From Hyphomicrobiales bacterium 4NK60-0047b (lineage in GTDB: Bacteria > Pseudomonadota > Alphaproteobacteria > Rhizobiales > HXMU1428-3): a stretch of DNA of 64,000 nucleotides. The stretch spans positions 248,001 to 312,000 of the forward strand of contig BAABWY010000002.1 in NCBI GenBank assembly GCA_040367435.1. Direction: 5' to 3'. Of this stretch, positions 9,339 through 16,950 are shown one piece after another. Each line of letters starts with the position of its first letter. Position 1 is the stretch's first letter. The position numbers were made by a program, and so were the translations under genes. The notes below the pieces were generated by a model. That model did no database searches. It was not told the DNA's origin and saw nothing but the letters and a program-made list of their open reading frames with translations.

Positions 9339-9455
9339 TAAGAAGAAGGAGTGACGCCACTTCGGCGTCAGGACATGGCAGCTCTGCTGCCCGGGGCAAG
9401 CCCAGCCCCTCGGAGGGCCTGCTGCTTTAGCAGCAGAATGGCCCGTGAGAGAAAA
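9339..9455 (+). repeat. Large four-hairpin element, copy A
   Basis: This copy has the shared 5' motif AAGAAGGAGT and four hairpins: TGACGCC/GGCGTCA (9352-9370), GGCAGC/GCTGCC (9377-9391), GGGGC/GCCCC (9393-9109 region, i.e. 9393-9409), and CTGCTGC/GCAGCAG (9419-9436) inside an outer GGGC/GCCC stem. It ends in the shared CCGTGAGAGAAAACTA, whose last bases are the stop codon of the minus-strand gene. It lies between convergent genes, and no protein is encoded in it. Confidence 0.8.
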
Positions 9456-10418
9456 CTATGAATTAAGCTCAACAACGTTAGGATCAAGTTCAACAATCTC
9501 AATCACTTCGCTGCGCTCAGGAATAAAATCATTTGGGGTATATTTATTAAATTGCACTTGATTGCGACCACTTTCCTTCGCCAGGTAAAGGCCTAAGTCA
9601 GAGCGTTTAAGAAGGCTCTCAATACTATCTCCTTTGGCCCATTCACTCACACCAAAGCTACAAGTCAATTTTAATGGTTTAGAAGAACCTGCCGTTTCAA
9701 TATCAAGAGCTTCAATTTCAACACGTAATTTCTCAGCCACATCAAGCGCTTCTTCTTTCCCCGCGTTAGGTAGAAGCAAGGAAAATTCTTCACCGCCCAT
9801 TCGCGCAAATAAACCATATTCACGCTCAACTGTTCCAACAACAGCAACAAGCGCTTTATCACCTATGTCATGACCATAATTGTCATTCACGCGCTTAAAG
9901 TGATCGATATCAAACATAATAGCAGAAAGATCTGCTCCATCATCAGCGGCTGTGCAGTGAGACACTGCCGCATCAAAGAAAGCACGGCGATTTAAAATAC
10001 CCGTTAAACAATCAAGTGTTGCCAACTTGATTAATTCTTCTTGCATATATTTCATGCGTTCAGCCACGCGTAAGCGCGCCAGAAGTTCCTGTAAATTTGG
10101 AGGTTTGCGAATAAAGTCATCCGCGCCGCTATCAAGCGTTTCGATTAATTTACCATCTTCAGTACTTGAAGACATCGCAAGAATATAAATTTGTCGGCCC
10201 CGTGAAACAAGCAAACGCGTTTCCCAACAAAGTTCAAAACCTGAAATTGGACTTAGCTCCAAGCCAGTTAAAACCACATCAACATCTTGTTCACATCGAA
10301 TATATGTAAGCGCCTCAGTAGCATCTAAAAAACTAACAACTGAATGCCCATGATCTTCCAGCATAGTTGTTAAAATTTTCAAATTCACGCGACTATTATC
10401 GACAACGACAATCTTCAT
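9456..10418 (-). CDS. PleD-like diguanylate cyclase with a receiver domain lacking the phosphoacceptor Asp
   Basis: The protein has 320 residues. Residues 1-120 form a CheY-like receiver (MKIVVVDNSRVNLKILTTML, later SGADDFIRKP with the conserved Lys). At the end of strand 3 the sequence reads DVVLTGLELS, so Gly (GGC codon) stands where the phosphorylated Asp should be. Residues about 140-300 form a GGDEF domain with intact catalytic motif RMGGEEFSLLLPNAGKEEA and FDIDHFKRVNDNYGHDIGD, so c-di-GMP synthesis is expected. No RxxD inhibitory site precedes GGEEF. Control may come from partner binding rather than phosphorylation. The gene is alone, and its stop codon lies at the edge of a large hairpin element. 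Confidence 0.9.
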   Translation of the reverse strand: MKIVVVDNSRVNLKILTTMLEDHGHSVVSFLDATEALTYIRCEQDVDVVLTGLELSPISGFELCWETRLLVSRGRQIYILAMSSSTEDGKLIETLDSGADDFIRKPPNLQELLARLRVAERMKYMQEELIKLATLDCLTGILNRRAFFDAAVSHCTAADDGADLSAIMFDIDHFKRVNDNYGHDIGDKALVAVVGTVEREYGLFARMGGEEFSLLLPNAGKEEALDVAEKLRVEIEALDIETAGSSKPLKLTCSFGVSEWAKGDSIESLLKRSDLGLYLAKESGRNQVQFNKYTPNDFIPERSEVIEIVELDPNVVELNS

Positions 10419-10639
10419 GGTTTTAAACCTTATAAATCAGCAATGTTAATCAGTTAACATAGAAATATAAATAATATGAAAACGTTAATGATTTAAAGGG
10501 GATTTAAACTAAAGTTTTACTTAATTTTCACTTAACAAAAAACTTAAACCGGTCAAGGCAAAAAGAAATACTGAAAAGATAAAAAAAGAAACAATCAATT
10601 AAATACAATGACTTAAGATAAAAAAACCTAATGATATGT

Positions 10640-11941
10640 TCATCTTATTTTACAAGGCCTAGATTTAAATTCTCCCACAACAAAAGCACCTGAAACCCAG
10701 CCCTCAGCCTCTACTGCAGTATCATCAGAGGTTAATTTATAGGATAAAATGTGACACCAGGGCGAAGACATTGTTCTACGTCCAATCGCATCCAGCCCAT
10801 GCCATTCTTTTAATGAAATGTCCCCATCACACTCTTTATACTGAATTTCAACAGCATCAAAAGGGAGAGCCGCAACAAGTTTAGCTTTATGATGAGCCGC
10901 CTCTCTAACGTTCAAAACATCATCTGAAGCCACGCAAACAACTCGAAGCGTGTCACTCTTTACATCGCCTTTAGAGGTAGGCATCTCAGAATTATCAACC
11001 AAATCCTCAGGCTCTTTCTCAGTTAATTCTTTCTCTTTGGATGCAAGCTCATCAACAATTTGCAAGCGAGGCTTTACGGCCTCTTTGTTCGTCTTACTGT
11101 CAGATTGAATTAAATGAGAAGATGAAACCTTTCCCTTATAAGGCGTAATCGGAAAATCAAAATGTTTACGCCGATAAGGCTCATTCTTTAATGAGAAATG
11201 CCACCACTCTTTGCGATAATTCTCAAAACCAGCCGCAGCCATCTCACGCACCAACAAGTCCCTATTTTTCCGTGCATCTAAAACAACAGGTGATTTCGTA
11301 TGACTTTTTTCATGAAAACAATCATAACCGGTGCCAAAATCAAGACTGTTATCAGCGTAGCGGCTATCCACATCCTCAAAACAGGCCGTTTGTTTAGATG
11401 GGTCATGTGAGGGTTGAGATTTAGGTGGCAAAGGAACAATTGTTAAATCTACAGTACTGCCCCGCGAGTGAGTTGAGCGCCGAGCAATATAACCAAGGCC
11501 AAATAATTTTGATTTTTTTAATGTCGGATAAAATTCAGCTTTCGTTTTAATGTCAGTAGGTTTCTTCGCCCACGCAATAAAATCATTCACAGCTCGTTGT
11601 GGTCGATAACAATCATAAACTTTTAAAGAAAGCCCTCTTGGGCGCAATCGTTTTTGAACCTTTTTCAAAGCTCGTGCAGCCGGCAATGTTAAAATACATT
11701 CAGCCGCCTTGTATCCTTTCACCCGGCGCCCCAAAAAATTATGAGATCCATAATAGCGCATCTCTTGTAAAATGCTTGGATCAATAGCTTTAAGATAAGT
11801 AAAAAATTTGGGTAACTCACCGGCTCTAACCGGCGCGAGTGAAAATAGAATAAAGAAAGTGATAAGTGAAAAACTGAATAGAAAACATCGATTCAACAAA
11901 AACAAAGCACGCTTTTGAAATGGCACCAATTGATAAACCAT
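10640..11941 (-). CDS. Secreted D-Ala-D-Ala dipeptidase-like M15 peptidase with C-terminal SH3 domain
   Basis: The protein has about 433 residues. A signal-like hydrophobic stretch spans about 14-40. The VanX/DdpX-type domain occupies about 45-270: KVYDCYRPQRAV, the zinc motif STHSRGSTVDLTIV, DFGTGYDCF and the catalytic EWWHFSL are all present. A charged linker (KEKELTEKEPEDLVDNSE) leads to a C-terminal SH3-like domain (about 335-430) starting LRVVCVASDDVLNVREAAHH. The likely role is hydrolysis of D-Ala-D-Ala or trimming of cell-wall peptides in the periplasm. GAGG five bases before the ATG supports this start over an upstream GTG. The caspase gene lies 55 bp upstream in the same direction and carries the same SH3 type, so the two probably form an operon. 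Confidence 0.88.
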   Translation of the reverse strand: MVYQLVPFQKRALFLLNRCFLFSFSLITFFILFSLAPVRAGELPKFFTYLKAIDPSILQEMRYYGSHNFLGRRVKGYKAAECILTLPAARALKKVQKRLRPRGLSLKVYDCYRPQRAVNDFIAWAKKPTDIKTKAEFYPTLKKSKLFGLGYIARRSTHSRGSTVDLTIVPLPPKSQPSHDPSKQTACFEDVDSRYADNSLDFGTGYDCFHEKSHTKSPVVLDARKNRDLLVREMAAAGFENYRKEWWHFSLKNEPYRRKHFDFPITPYKGKVSSSHLIQSDSKTNKEAVKPRLQIVDELASKEKELTEKEPEDLVDNSEMPTSKGDVKSDTLRVVCVASDDVLNVREAAHHKAKLVAALPFDAVEIQYKECDGDISLKEWHGLDAIGRRTMSSPWCHILSYKLTSDDTAVEAEGWVSGAFVVGEFKSRPCKIR

Positions 11942-11996
11942 CACACCCTCACAAACTTTAAATAAGCTAAGTAAAATACAGTCACCAAATCAAAAT

Positions 11997-13628
11997 TTAA
12001 GGTCGCCGGCCCGTAGACATATTCGCTAGATACCGACCAGATGCCCAACCAGAAACATTTTTCCAGCTAACAATACACCAACGGCTTTTTCGTGACCCGA
12101 TTGACTTACACTGACGCACAATAACATTTTTCCCATTATGAGGAATCCGCCCAACGATCCCAAATTTAGTTCCTGGTCCTCGGCGGACATTTAATTTATC
12201 CGGATAAGTATGATCAATCACACGGTAATACTTACTCGGAGAACCACCAACAGGTTTGCGATCATTATAAGTTAAGTACTTGCCAGAAGCCCAACCACTC
12301 ACGCAGCGATACTTGACCAAACACCAATTTCGAGACGTACATTCAACCCGCCGCACGCCAGTACCATTAGGAGGTATTGCTCCCACAATAGGATAACGAG
12401 TAGAAGGTCCCTGACGCACATTTAAAACATCATCGGCACGAATATCAATCACACGCCATTTCCCATGCGGATGACCGCAATATTGACGCGTCTTTTTTAT
12501 TTCTTTAGGAGGCACAACATAAGCCGTCTGCAAACTCTTCAAACGGGCCTTCGCTTCACCCTTATAATCCCCATCTGGAAACGCTGCCAAATAGCGTCGA
12601 TAGCCAGAAGCTTTATTTTGTCTTTTTATCCGTTGCCACATTTTATCATCCGCAATGCTCCGAATAATCTGACGCACACGAGCTGCATTCTCATGTTTCG
12701 GAAATGTACGTAAAAAAGATTTATACCCATCAAGCGTATTGTCTTCGACAGCTTTTAAATAAGCCAATTGCGCATCAGGCGCGCGCTCTTCCGGCTTCAC
12801 TTCTCCAGGCTCAACAACATCCTCAATCTTAGGTTTTGCTTCGACCTTAACTTTAGGTCGCGTCTCACTTCCCTCAGGTAAAAAGTAAAAATCACCTGTA
12901 AGTGAAGAACTCTCCCAAGGGGTTTGAGTTTCTTTCGTCTCCTCATGAACTTGCAAACGCACCCGTTTAAACACGCGCTCAATAGTCAAACCAGGTTCTT
13001 GCATCGTCTTCACCAAAGCAGCTGTATAAGGCGAGTTTTTCCCCTCACCATCAGCAGCCACATCACCCGGTGACGTCGCATACGCAATCAGAGATCCTTT
13101 CGGCGCATTAATTCGTGCCAACCCGCGCGATAAAGACCGAGTTGAAGATTTAAAAGGATTATCACGGCACGCATCCAGAACAACCACATTAAAACCATTG
13201 CCAGCGACGTTCATAGCATTTGTCACAACCTCAAGGTCTATAGATTCAATCTCCACATCAACGGCAGAAGAGATTTTCGCACTCACTGGAATGAGGTAAT
13301 TCCGCCCGCCAACTTGCACACCATGCCCAGCATAATAAAACAATCCAACCGTACCACGACCACCAGCTTCTAATTTCTGCGCAAAAGTTTTAATCGCGCG
13401 CTTCATATCATTTTGAGAAAGGTCCAACGAAGAGATAACATCAAACCCAAGTTCTTTCAGAACTTTCGTCATCACAAGCGCATCGTTTTTAGGATTATCA
13501 AGCGGAGATGTGTGCTCATATGCCGAGTTACCAATAACAAGAGCGACCCGACCCGTTTCAGCAAACGCCGAGCTCGTAAAATTCAAAAAACCTAAAGCAA
13601 CCAAAGATATAAAAATAAAACGCACCAT
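11997..13628 (-). CDS. Secreted caspase-like (C14) protease with two C-terminal SH3 domains
   Basis: The protein has about 543 residues. A signal peptide covers 1-23 (ISLVALGFLNFTSSAFA). The caspase p20-like domain spans about 25-245, with GRVALVIGNSAYEHTSPLDN, the catalytic His in LFYYAGHGVQVGGRNYL and the catalytic Cys in NVVVLDACRDNPF, so the dyad is intact. A middle helical region (about 290-370) has repeat-like AYLKAVEDNTLDGYKSFLR. Two Cys-containing SH3 domains follow (about 385-455 and 470-540), each with a DxLNVRxGPxT motif. The start at 13628 is preceded by GGGG at a suitable distance; a longer form from 13709 would add an unlikely second hydrophobic stretch. Bacterial caspase homologues cleave after basic residues; the target here is unknown. 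Confidence 0.88.
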   Translation of the reverse strand: MVRFIFISLVALGFLNFTSSAFAETGRVALVIGNSAYEHTSPLDNPKNDALVMTKVLKELGFDVISSLDLSQNDMKRAIKTFAQKLEAGGRGTVGLFYYAGHGVQVGGRNYLIPVSAKISSAVDVEIESIDLEVVTNAMNVAGNGFNVVVLDACRDNPFKSSTRSLSRGLARINAPKGSLIAYATSPGDVAADGEGKNSPYTAALVKTMQEPGLTIERVFKRVRLQVHEETKETQTPWESSSLTGDFYFLPEGSETRPKVKVEAKPKIEDVVEPGEVKPEERAPDAQLAYLKAVEDNTLDGYKSFLRTFPKHENAARVRQIIRSIADDKMWQRIKRQNKASGYRRYLAAFPDGDYKGEAKARLKSLQTAYVVPPKEIKKTRQYCGHPHGKWRVIDIRADDVLNVRQGPSTRYPIVGAIPPNGTGVRRVECTSRNWCLVKYRCVSGWASGKYLTYNDRKPVGGSPSKYYRVIDHTYPDKLNVRRGPGTKFGIVGRIPHNGKNVIVRQCKSIGSRKSRWCIVSWKNVSGWASGRYLANMSTGRRP

Positions 13629-13778
13629 CAGCCAATTCCCCAAAAAACCGGATATGAAACAAACAATAATTAATGGATTATAGCTGATTGAAACGAAAAA
13701 TGCGATCACTCAACCGCTAAGTTTTGGATTAAATTATCTTAATATACTTACTCAAAAGCGAAATGCTCTAAGAAACAT

Positions 13779-13816
13779 TAAGCTTCAGCTCATAAAATAA
13801 ATCGTGAGAAAGGGAA
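13779..13816 (+). repeat. Decayed 3' end of a large hairpin element
   Basis: The sequence AAGCTTCAGCTCATAAAATA followed by ATCGTGAGAAAGG matches the last hairpin and the 3' terminus (AGCTTCAGCTCATAGAATAGCCGTGAGAGG) of the complete copy that begins 11 bases further on. It appears to be a truncated, mutated copy in tandem with copy B. Confidence 0.5.
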
Positions 13817-13826
13817 AATCTAACAG

Positions 13827-13984
13827 TACGAAGAAGGGAGTGCTCTACTTCAAAGTACGGACATGACGCCACAAGCGTCCGGTGCGTTGCGCCGCACAGT
13901 GCGGTTGCTGGTGGGCAACCTGAAGCACACTTAAAATGTAGGCCTATGAGCTTCAGCTCATAGAATAGCCGTGAGAGGAAAAGA
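13827..13984 (+). repeat. Large four-hairpin element, copy B, containing a short element
   Basis: It begins TACGAAGAAGGGAGT. Its hairpins are a weak GTGCT/AGTAC, then GACGC/GCGTC, GGTGC/GCGCC (one G-T pair) and CTATGAGC/GCTCATAG within GGC/GCC; it ends CCGTGAGAGGAAAAG. Between the third and fourth hairpins (13909-13938) sits a complete short element with stem GGTTGC/GCAACC and tail CTGAAGCACACTTAAAATG. It lies between two minus-strand genes, so it runs against their direction. Confidence 0.78.
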
Positions 13985-14005
13985 GATAAACCAAACCAAC
14001 AGCAC

Positions 14006-14434
14006 CTAGTGAATTTGCTTACGAATATAAACAGATTTATTTGTCGAGATCTCACCAGTGGGCAACTTAACCTCTTGCAACACAGCCATCTGCTGCGCAT
14101 CAGGAGATAACCGCCGAATAACAGACATCAACACAACCCCGTTCATGGCAGCCGCACTATTCAGCTCGTGAGATGAAACAGCCGTAATTGAAAGAGCATC
14201 AACCAAATCACCCCCATTAAACGGAGCCAATTCACCATCGGGTTCTCCGCGCAACGTCATTTGGTGCGTCTCATTAGTTTGATTTGTCCAGCTCATATCA
14301 AATATCAGATCCTGGCCCTCATCATGAATATGATAAGCCGCAGCCAGTGGCACCTCGCCCTGCTCAAAATCGCAAAGCTGAACATCCAGAACCCACTCGC
14401 CTAAAAATAAATAATAAGGCTTACTCAAGGTCAT
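14006..14434 (-). CDS. Hypothetical protein, about 142 residues, downstream of the LysR gene
   Basis: I do not recognise a family. The sequence begins MTLSKPYYLFLGEWVLDVQL and has alternating hydrophobic and polar stretches suggesting a beta-barrel of the lipocalin-like kind (GEWVLDVQLCDFEQGE, DLIFDMSWTNQTNETHQMTL, SVIRRLSPDAQQM). No signal peptide or membrane segment is evident. GGAG lies directly against the ATG at 14434, which is too close; the same GGAG is six bases from a TTG two codons later (14428), so translation may start there. It follows the LysR gene by 34 bp and is probably cotranscribed with it, suggesting a role in the same unknown pathway as the divergent cyclase-family enzyme. 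Confidence 0.6.
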   Translation of the reverse strand: MTLSKPYYLFLGEWVLDVQLCDFEQGEVPLAAAYHIHDEGQDLIFDMSWTNQTNETHQMTLRGEPDGELAPFNGGDLVDALSITAVSSHELNSAAAMNGVVLMSVIRRLSPDAQQMAVLQEVKLPTGEISTNKSVYIRKQIH

Positions 14435-14468
14435 CTCCAATAAACTAAAAATTTGAAATATTTTTTTA

Positions 14469-15362
14469 TCAGTGCATTGCTTTAAAAGCTTCAATCAAAA
14501 AATCAAGAAAAACTCTTATTTTTCTCGAATTTTCTCGGTGAGCTGGATAAAGAGCAAAAATACTATGATCCTCAACAAACCACTCAGGAAGAACAGGTAC
14601 TAAAGCGCCAGAATCCAAGGCATCTTCAATGAAGCGTCTAGGTAATATAACAACACCAAAATCGGAACAAGCTGCTTCTTTAAGAACAAGAGAGTTATTG
14701 GCACGAAAACGACCTTTTATCTGAACGCTTTTTTGTTGTGTTTTCTTTTTAAATAACCATCGTTCTGGTGAAGAAGAAAGATTGTAAATTAAACAGTTAT
14801 GGTCAACAAGGTCCTCAGGTTTTGTGATTGTACGGGCTGATTGAAGATAACCAGGTGAAGCACAAACAACCCGATCAAGAATGGCTAATTTCCGAGAAAT
14901 TAAACTGGAATCTTTTAATCCCTGAGTGCCCCGAATAGCAATATCGAAACCATATTCAAAAAAATCCAATTGTCTGTCATCCATCCAAAGGTCAATAGTG
15001 ATTTCTGGATAAACACGCATAAAATCTTCAATAATTGGAGAAAGGCAAATTAAACCAAGAGACATAGGAGCATTTATCTTAATCACTCCTCTGGGATTAT
15101 TATTTAAATCTGTAAGCATCTCATCAGTTTCATTTAACTGATCAAGGATTGTTGAAACACGCTCGTAATAAAGTGTTCCTATATCAGTCAAAGTCAAAGT
15201 CCGCGTCGTCCGGTTTATCAAGCGTGCTTGTAGTTCAGCCTCAAGCTCTTTAATATTTTTACTAATAGCAGCATTTGAAAATCCTAAATCACTAGCTGCT
15301 CCATGAAAACTTCCAAGCTCAACCACTCGGCAAAAAATTTTCAGAGCCGTCAATTTATCCAT
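14469..15362 (-). CDS. LysR-family transcriptional regulator
   Basis: The protein has about 297 residues, normal for the family. The N-terminal winged helix (about 1-60) reads MDKLTALKIFCRVVELGSFH, GAASDLGFSNAAISKNIKEL, RLINRTTRTLTLTDIG. The effector domain follows (about 90-295). The MDKL...NRTTRTLTLT pattern places it in the CrgA/DmlR-like branch of LysR proteins. GAGAG lies six bases before the ATG at 15362, so I prefer that start to one five codons upstream. It is divergent from the secreted cyclase-family gene, with a 156-bp AT-rich shared promoter region, and very likely controls it. Confidence 0.88.
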   Translation of the reverse strand: MDKLTALKIFCRVVELGSFHGAASDLGFSNAAISKNIKELEAELQARLINRTTRTLTLTDIGTLYYERVSTILDQLNETDEMLTDLNNNPRGVIKINAPMSLGLICLSPIIEDFMRVYPEITIDLWMDDRQLDFFEYGFDIAIRGTQGLKDSSLISRKLAILDRVVCASPGYLQSARTITKPEDLVDHNCLIYNLSSSPERWLFKKKTQQKSVQIKGRFRANNSLVLKEAACSDFGVVILPRRFIEDALDSGALVPVLPEWFVEDHSIFALYPAHRENSRKIRVFLDFLIEAFKAMH

Positions 15363-15518
15363 ATAATTCTCTCGCAAAAATCTTCGGTCATTTTTAAAAT
15401 TTACTATGCACTATAAGTAAAATATATTTCAATTAAACCGCTATTGTTAGCAAATATAAAATGACACATTATCTCACAGGTCATGCTTTGAAAGCATAGA
15501 AAATCATGGAGATAAAAA

Positions 15519-16502
15519 ATGTTCAATCAAACTTCAAAGACAATTATCACTGGAATTTTGTTTTTATCAGTAGTCTCAACAATCGCCAATGCCGAACCAC
15601 AAGCTGGTACAAGTCCCTGGGGACCAACCGACGAAATTGGCGCCCTTAATAAAATGACAGATAAAAGCCGACTAAGCGTCCTAAAGAAAATTTCAAGCGG
15701 AAAAGTCTATGACTTAAGCGTTGAATATTATGTCGGCATGCCAAGTTACGATTTTAATGGTCAACCAAGATATCAAATTTGGAATGTACATACACCCAAA
15801 GGAACCATTGTTGACAATACAACTGGCTTAGGAAAAGACATCAATAAATACGTCACTTATTCAGGTACAGCCATTTCAATGTACAGTCACACGGGCACGC
15901 ATATAGACGCACTAGCTCATTTTGGTCTAAACGGAAAAATCTATAATGGTTTTACAAATAAAGAGCATTTAGGAGATCGGGGCTGGAAACGTTCCGGAGT
16001 TGAAAAATATCCTCCAATAGTTGCTCGTGGAATTTTAGTAGATGTAGCCGCTTACAAAAAAGTAAAAATGTTGCCTGAAAGTTATGGGATCACAACAACA
16101 GATATTGACAACACACTAGCGGCTCAAGGCGTAAAAATTCGTGAAGGTGACATTGTAATCATCAGAACTGGTCGTATGAGTATTTTCAAAAACCGCAATA
16201 AATATATGAATAACACGCCTGGTTTAACGCGTGAATCAGCCAATCATTTAGTAAATCTTGGTGCAATTCTAGTTGCGGCAGATAATATTAGTACTGATGT
16301 ACTTCCATCTAAAGAGAGCCCCAATTACATACCTGTCCATAGTTCTTTATTAACAGAGCGTGGCGTGCCAATAATGCAAAATGTTTATGCCGAAGATCTT
16401 TCAAAAGATAAAGTTTACAAATTTGCCTGGATTGGAGCTTCACTAAAACTTCGTGGGTCAGATGGTGGTCCAATGCGACCAATTGCAATCCCAATTCAAT
16501 AA
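15519..16502 (+). CDS. Secreted cyclase-family (kynurenine formamidase-like) metal-dependent hydrolase
   Basis: The protein has 327 residues with a signal peptide at 1-25 (ITGILFLSVVSTIANAEP). The cyclase superfamily metal motif is complete: SHTGTHIDALAHFG (about 126-139). Other family landmarks are GTSPWGPTDEIGALN, GDIVIIRTGRM and a C-terminal RPIAIP. Members hydrolyse amides or ring systems such as N-formylkynurenine using zinc or manganese; the exact substrate is not evident, and the periplasmic location argues against a plain tryptophan-degradation role. GGAG lies seven bases before the ATG. It is divergent from the LysR gene and followed by a 10-bp hairpin. Confidence 0.85.
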   Translation: MFNQTSKTIITGILFLSVVSTIANAEPQAGTSPWGPTDEIGALNKMTDKSRLSVLKKISSGKVYDLSVEYYVGMPSYDFNGQPRYQIWNVHTPKGTIVDNTTGLGKDINKYVTYSGTAISMYSHTGTHIDALAHFGLNGKIYNGFTNKEHLGDRGWKRSGVEKYPPIVARGILVDVAAYKKVKMLPESYGITTTDIDNTLAAQGVKIREGDIVIIRTGRMSIFKNRNKYMNNTPGLTRESANHLVNLGAILVAADNISTDVLPSKESPNYIPVHSSLLTERGVPIMQNVYAEDLSKDKVYKFAWIGASLKLRGSDGGPMRPIAIPIQ

Positions 16503-16528
16503 ATTTTTGAGTATTTATAATTAAGTAC

Positions 16529-16557
16529 TGCAAGCAGCATTTACATAGCTGCTTGCA
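16529..16557. terminator. Hairpin after the cyclase-family gene
   Basis: A perfect 10-bp stem, TGCAAGCAGC/GCTGCTTGCA, with a 9-nt loop lies 27 bases after the stop codon. It is followed by CAAAATAAAG rather than a T-run, and the AGCTGCTTGCACAAAA segment is repeated directly after it. It may protect the 3' end or terminate weakly. Confidence 0.45.
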
Positions 16558-16651
16558 CAAAATAAAGCTGCTTGCACAAAAAAACCGCTCGCATTTTCTG
16601 CAAACGGTTCAAAACGATCTATACAAGCCAAATTACCTCAAATAGATAAAA

Positions 16652-16726
16652 TGGAGCGGGCGATGAGATTCGAACTCACGACCCCAACCTTGGCAAGGTT
16701 GTGCTCTACCCCTGAGCTACGCCCGC
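16652..16726 (-). tRNA. tRNA-Gly (anticodon GCC)
   Basis: The complement folds as a standard 75-nt tRNA: acceptor GCGGGCG/CGCCCGC, a D-arm with AGCTCAGGGGTAGAGC, anticodon arm ACCTTGCCAAGGT with anticodon GCC, T-arm with GTTCGAATC, and an encoded CCA end. It reads Gly codons GGC and GGT. Confidence 0.97.
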
Positions 16727-16950
16727 TTAAAATGGGTCATCATCTAAATACAGAAAGTCTTGTATCAACAAGATGATGTGGAGCGGTTCTAGATCATTCC
16801 GACAAACTTGTCCAGAGCAAAAAATCAATTTTTTTATTCATTCCGTACTTCACAAAAAATAACTCAATAAATAGCTATTGAAAATCACCGGTGAAAAGCC
16901 CACACTTATATATAGATAACAAACCAATAATTTATAAAGTGAGAATTTCC

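Noticed and set aside
16761-16830. Possible second RNA gene or TAGA...CCGAC palindrome after tRNA-Gly
   Set aside because: The candidate arms TTCTAGA and CCAGAGC do not pair well, and no cloverleaf or terminator could be drawn.
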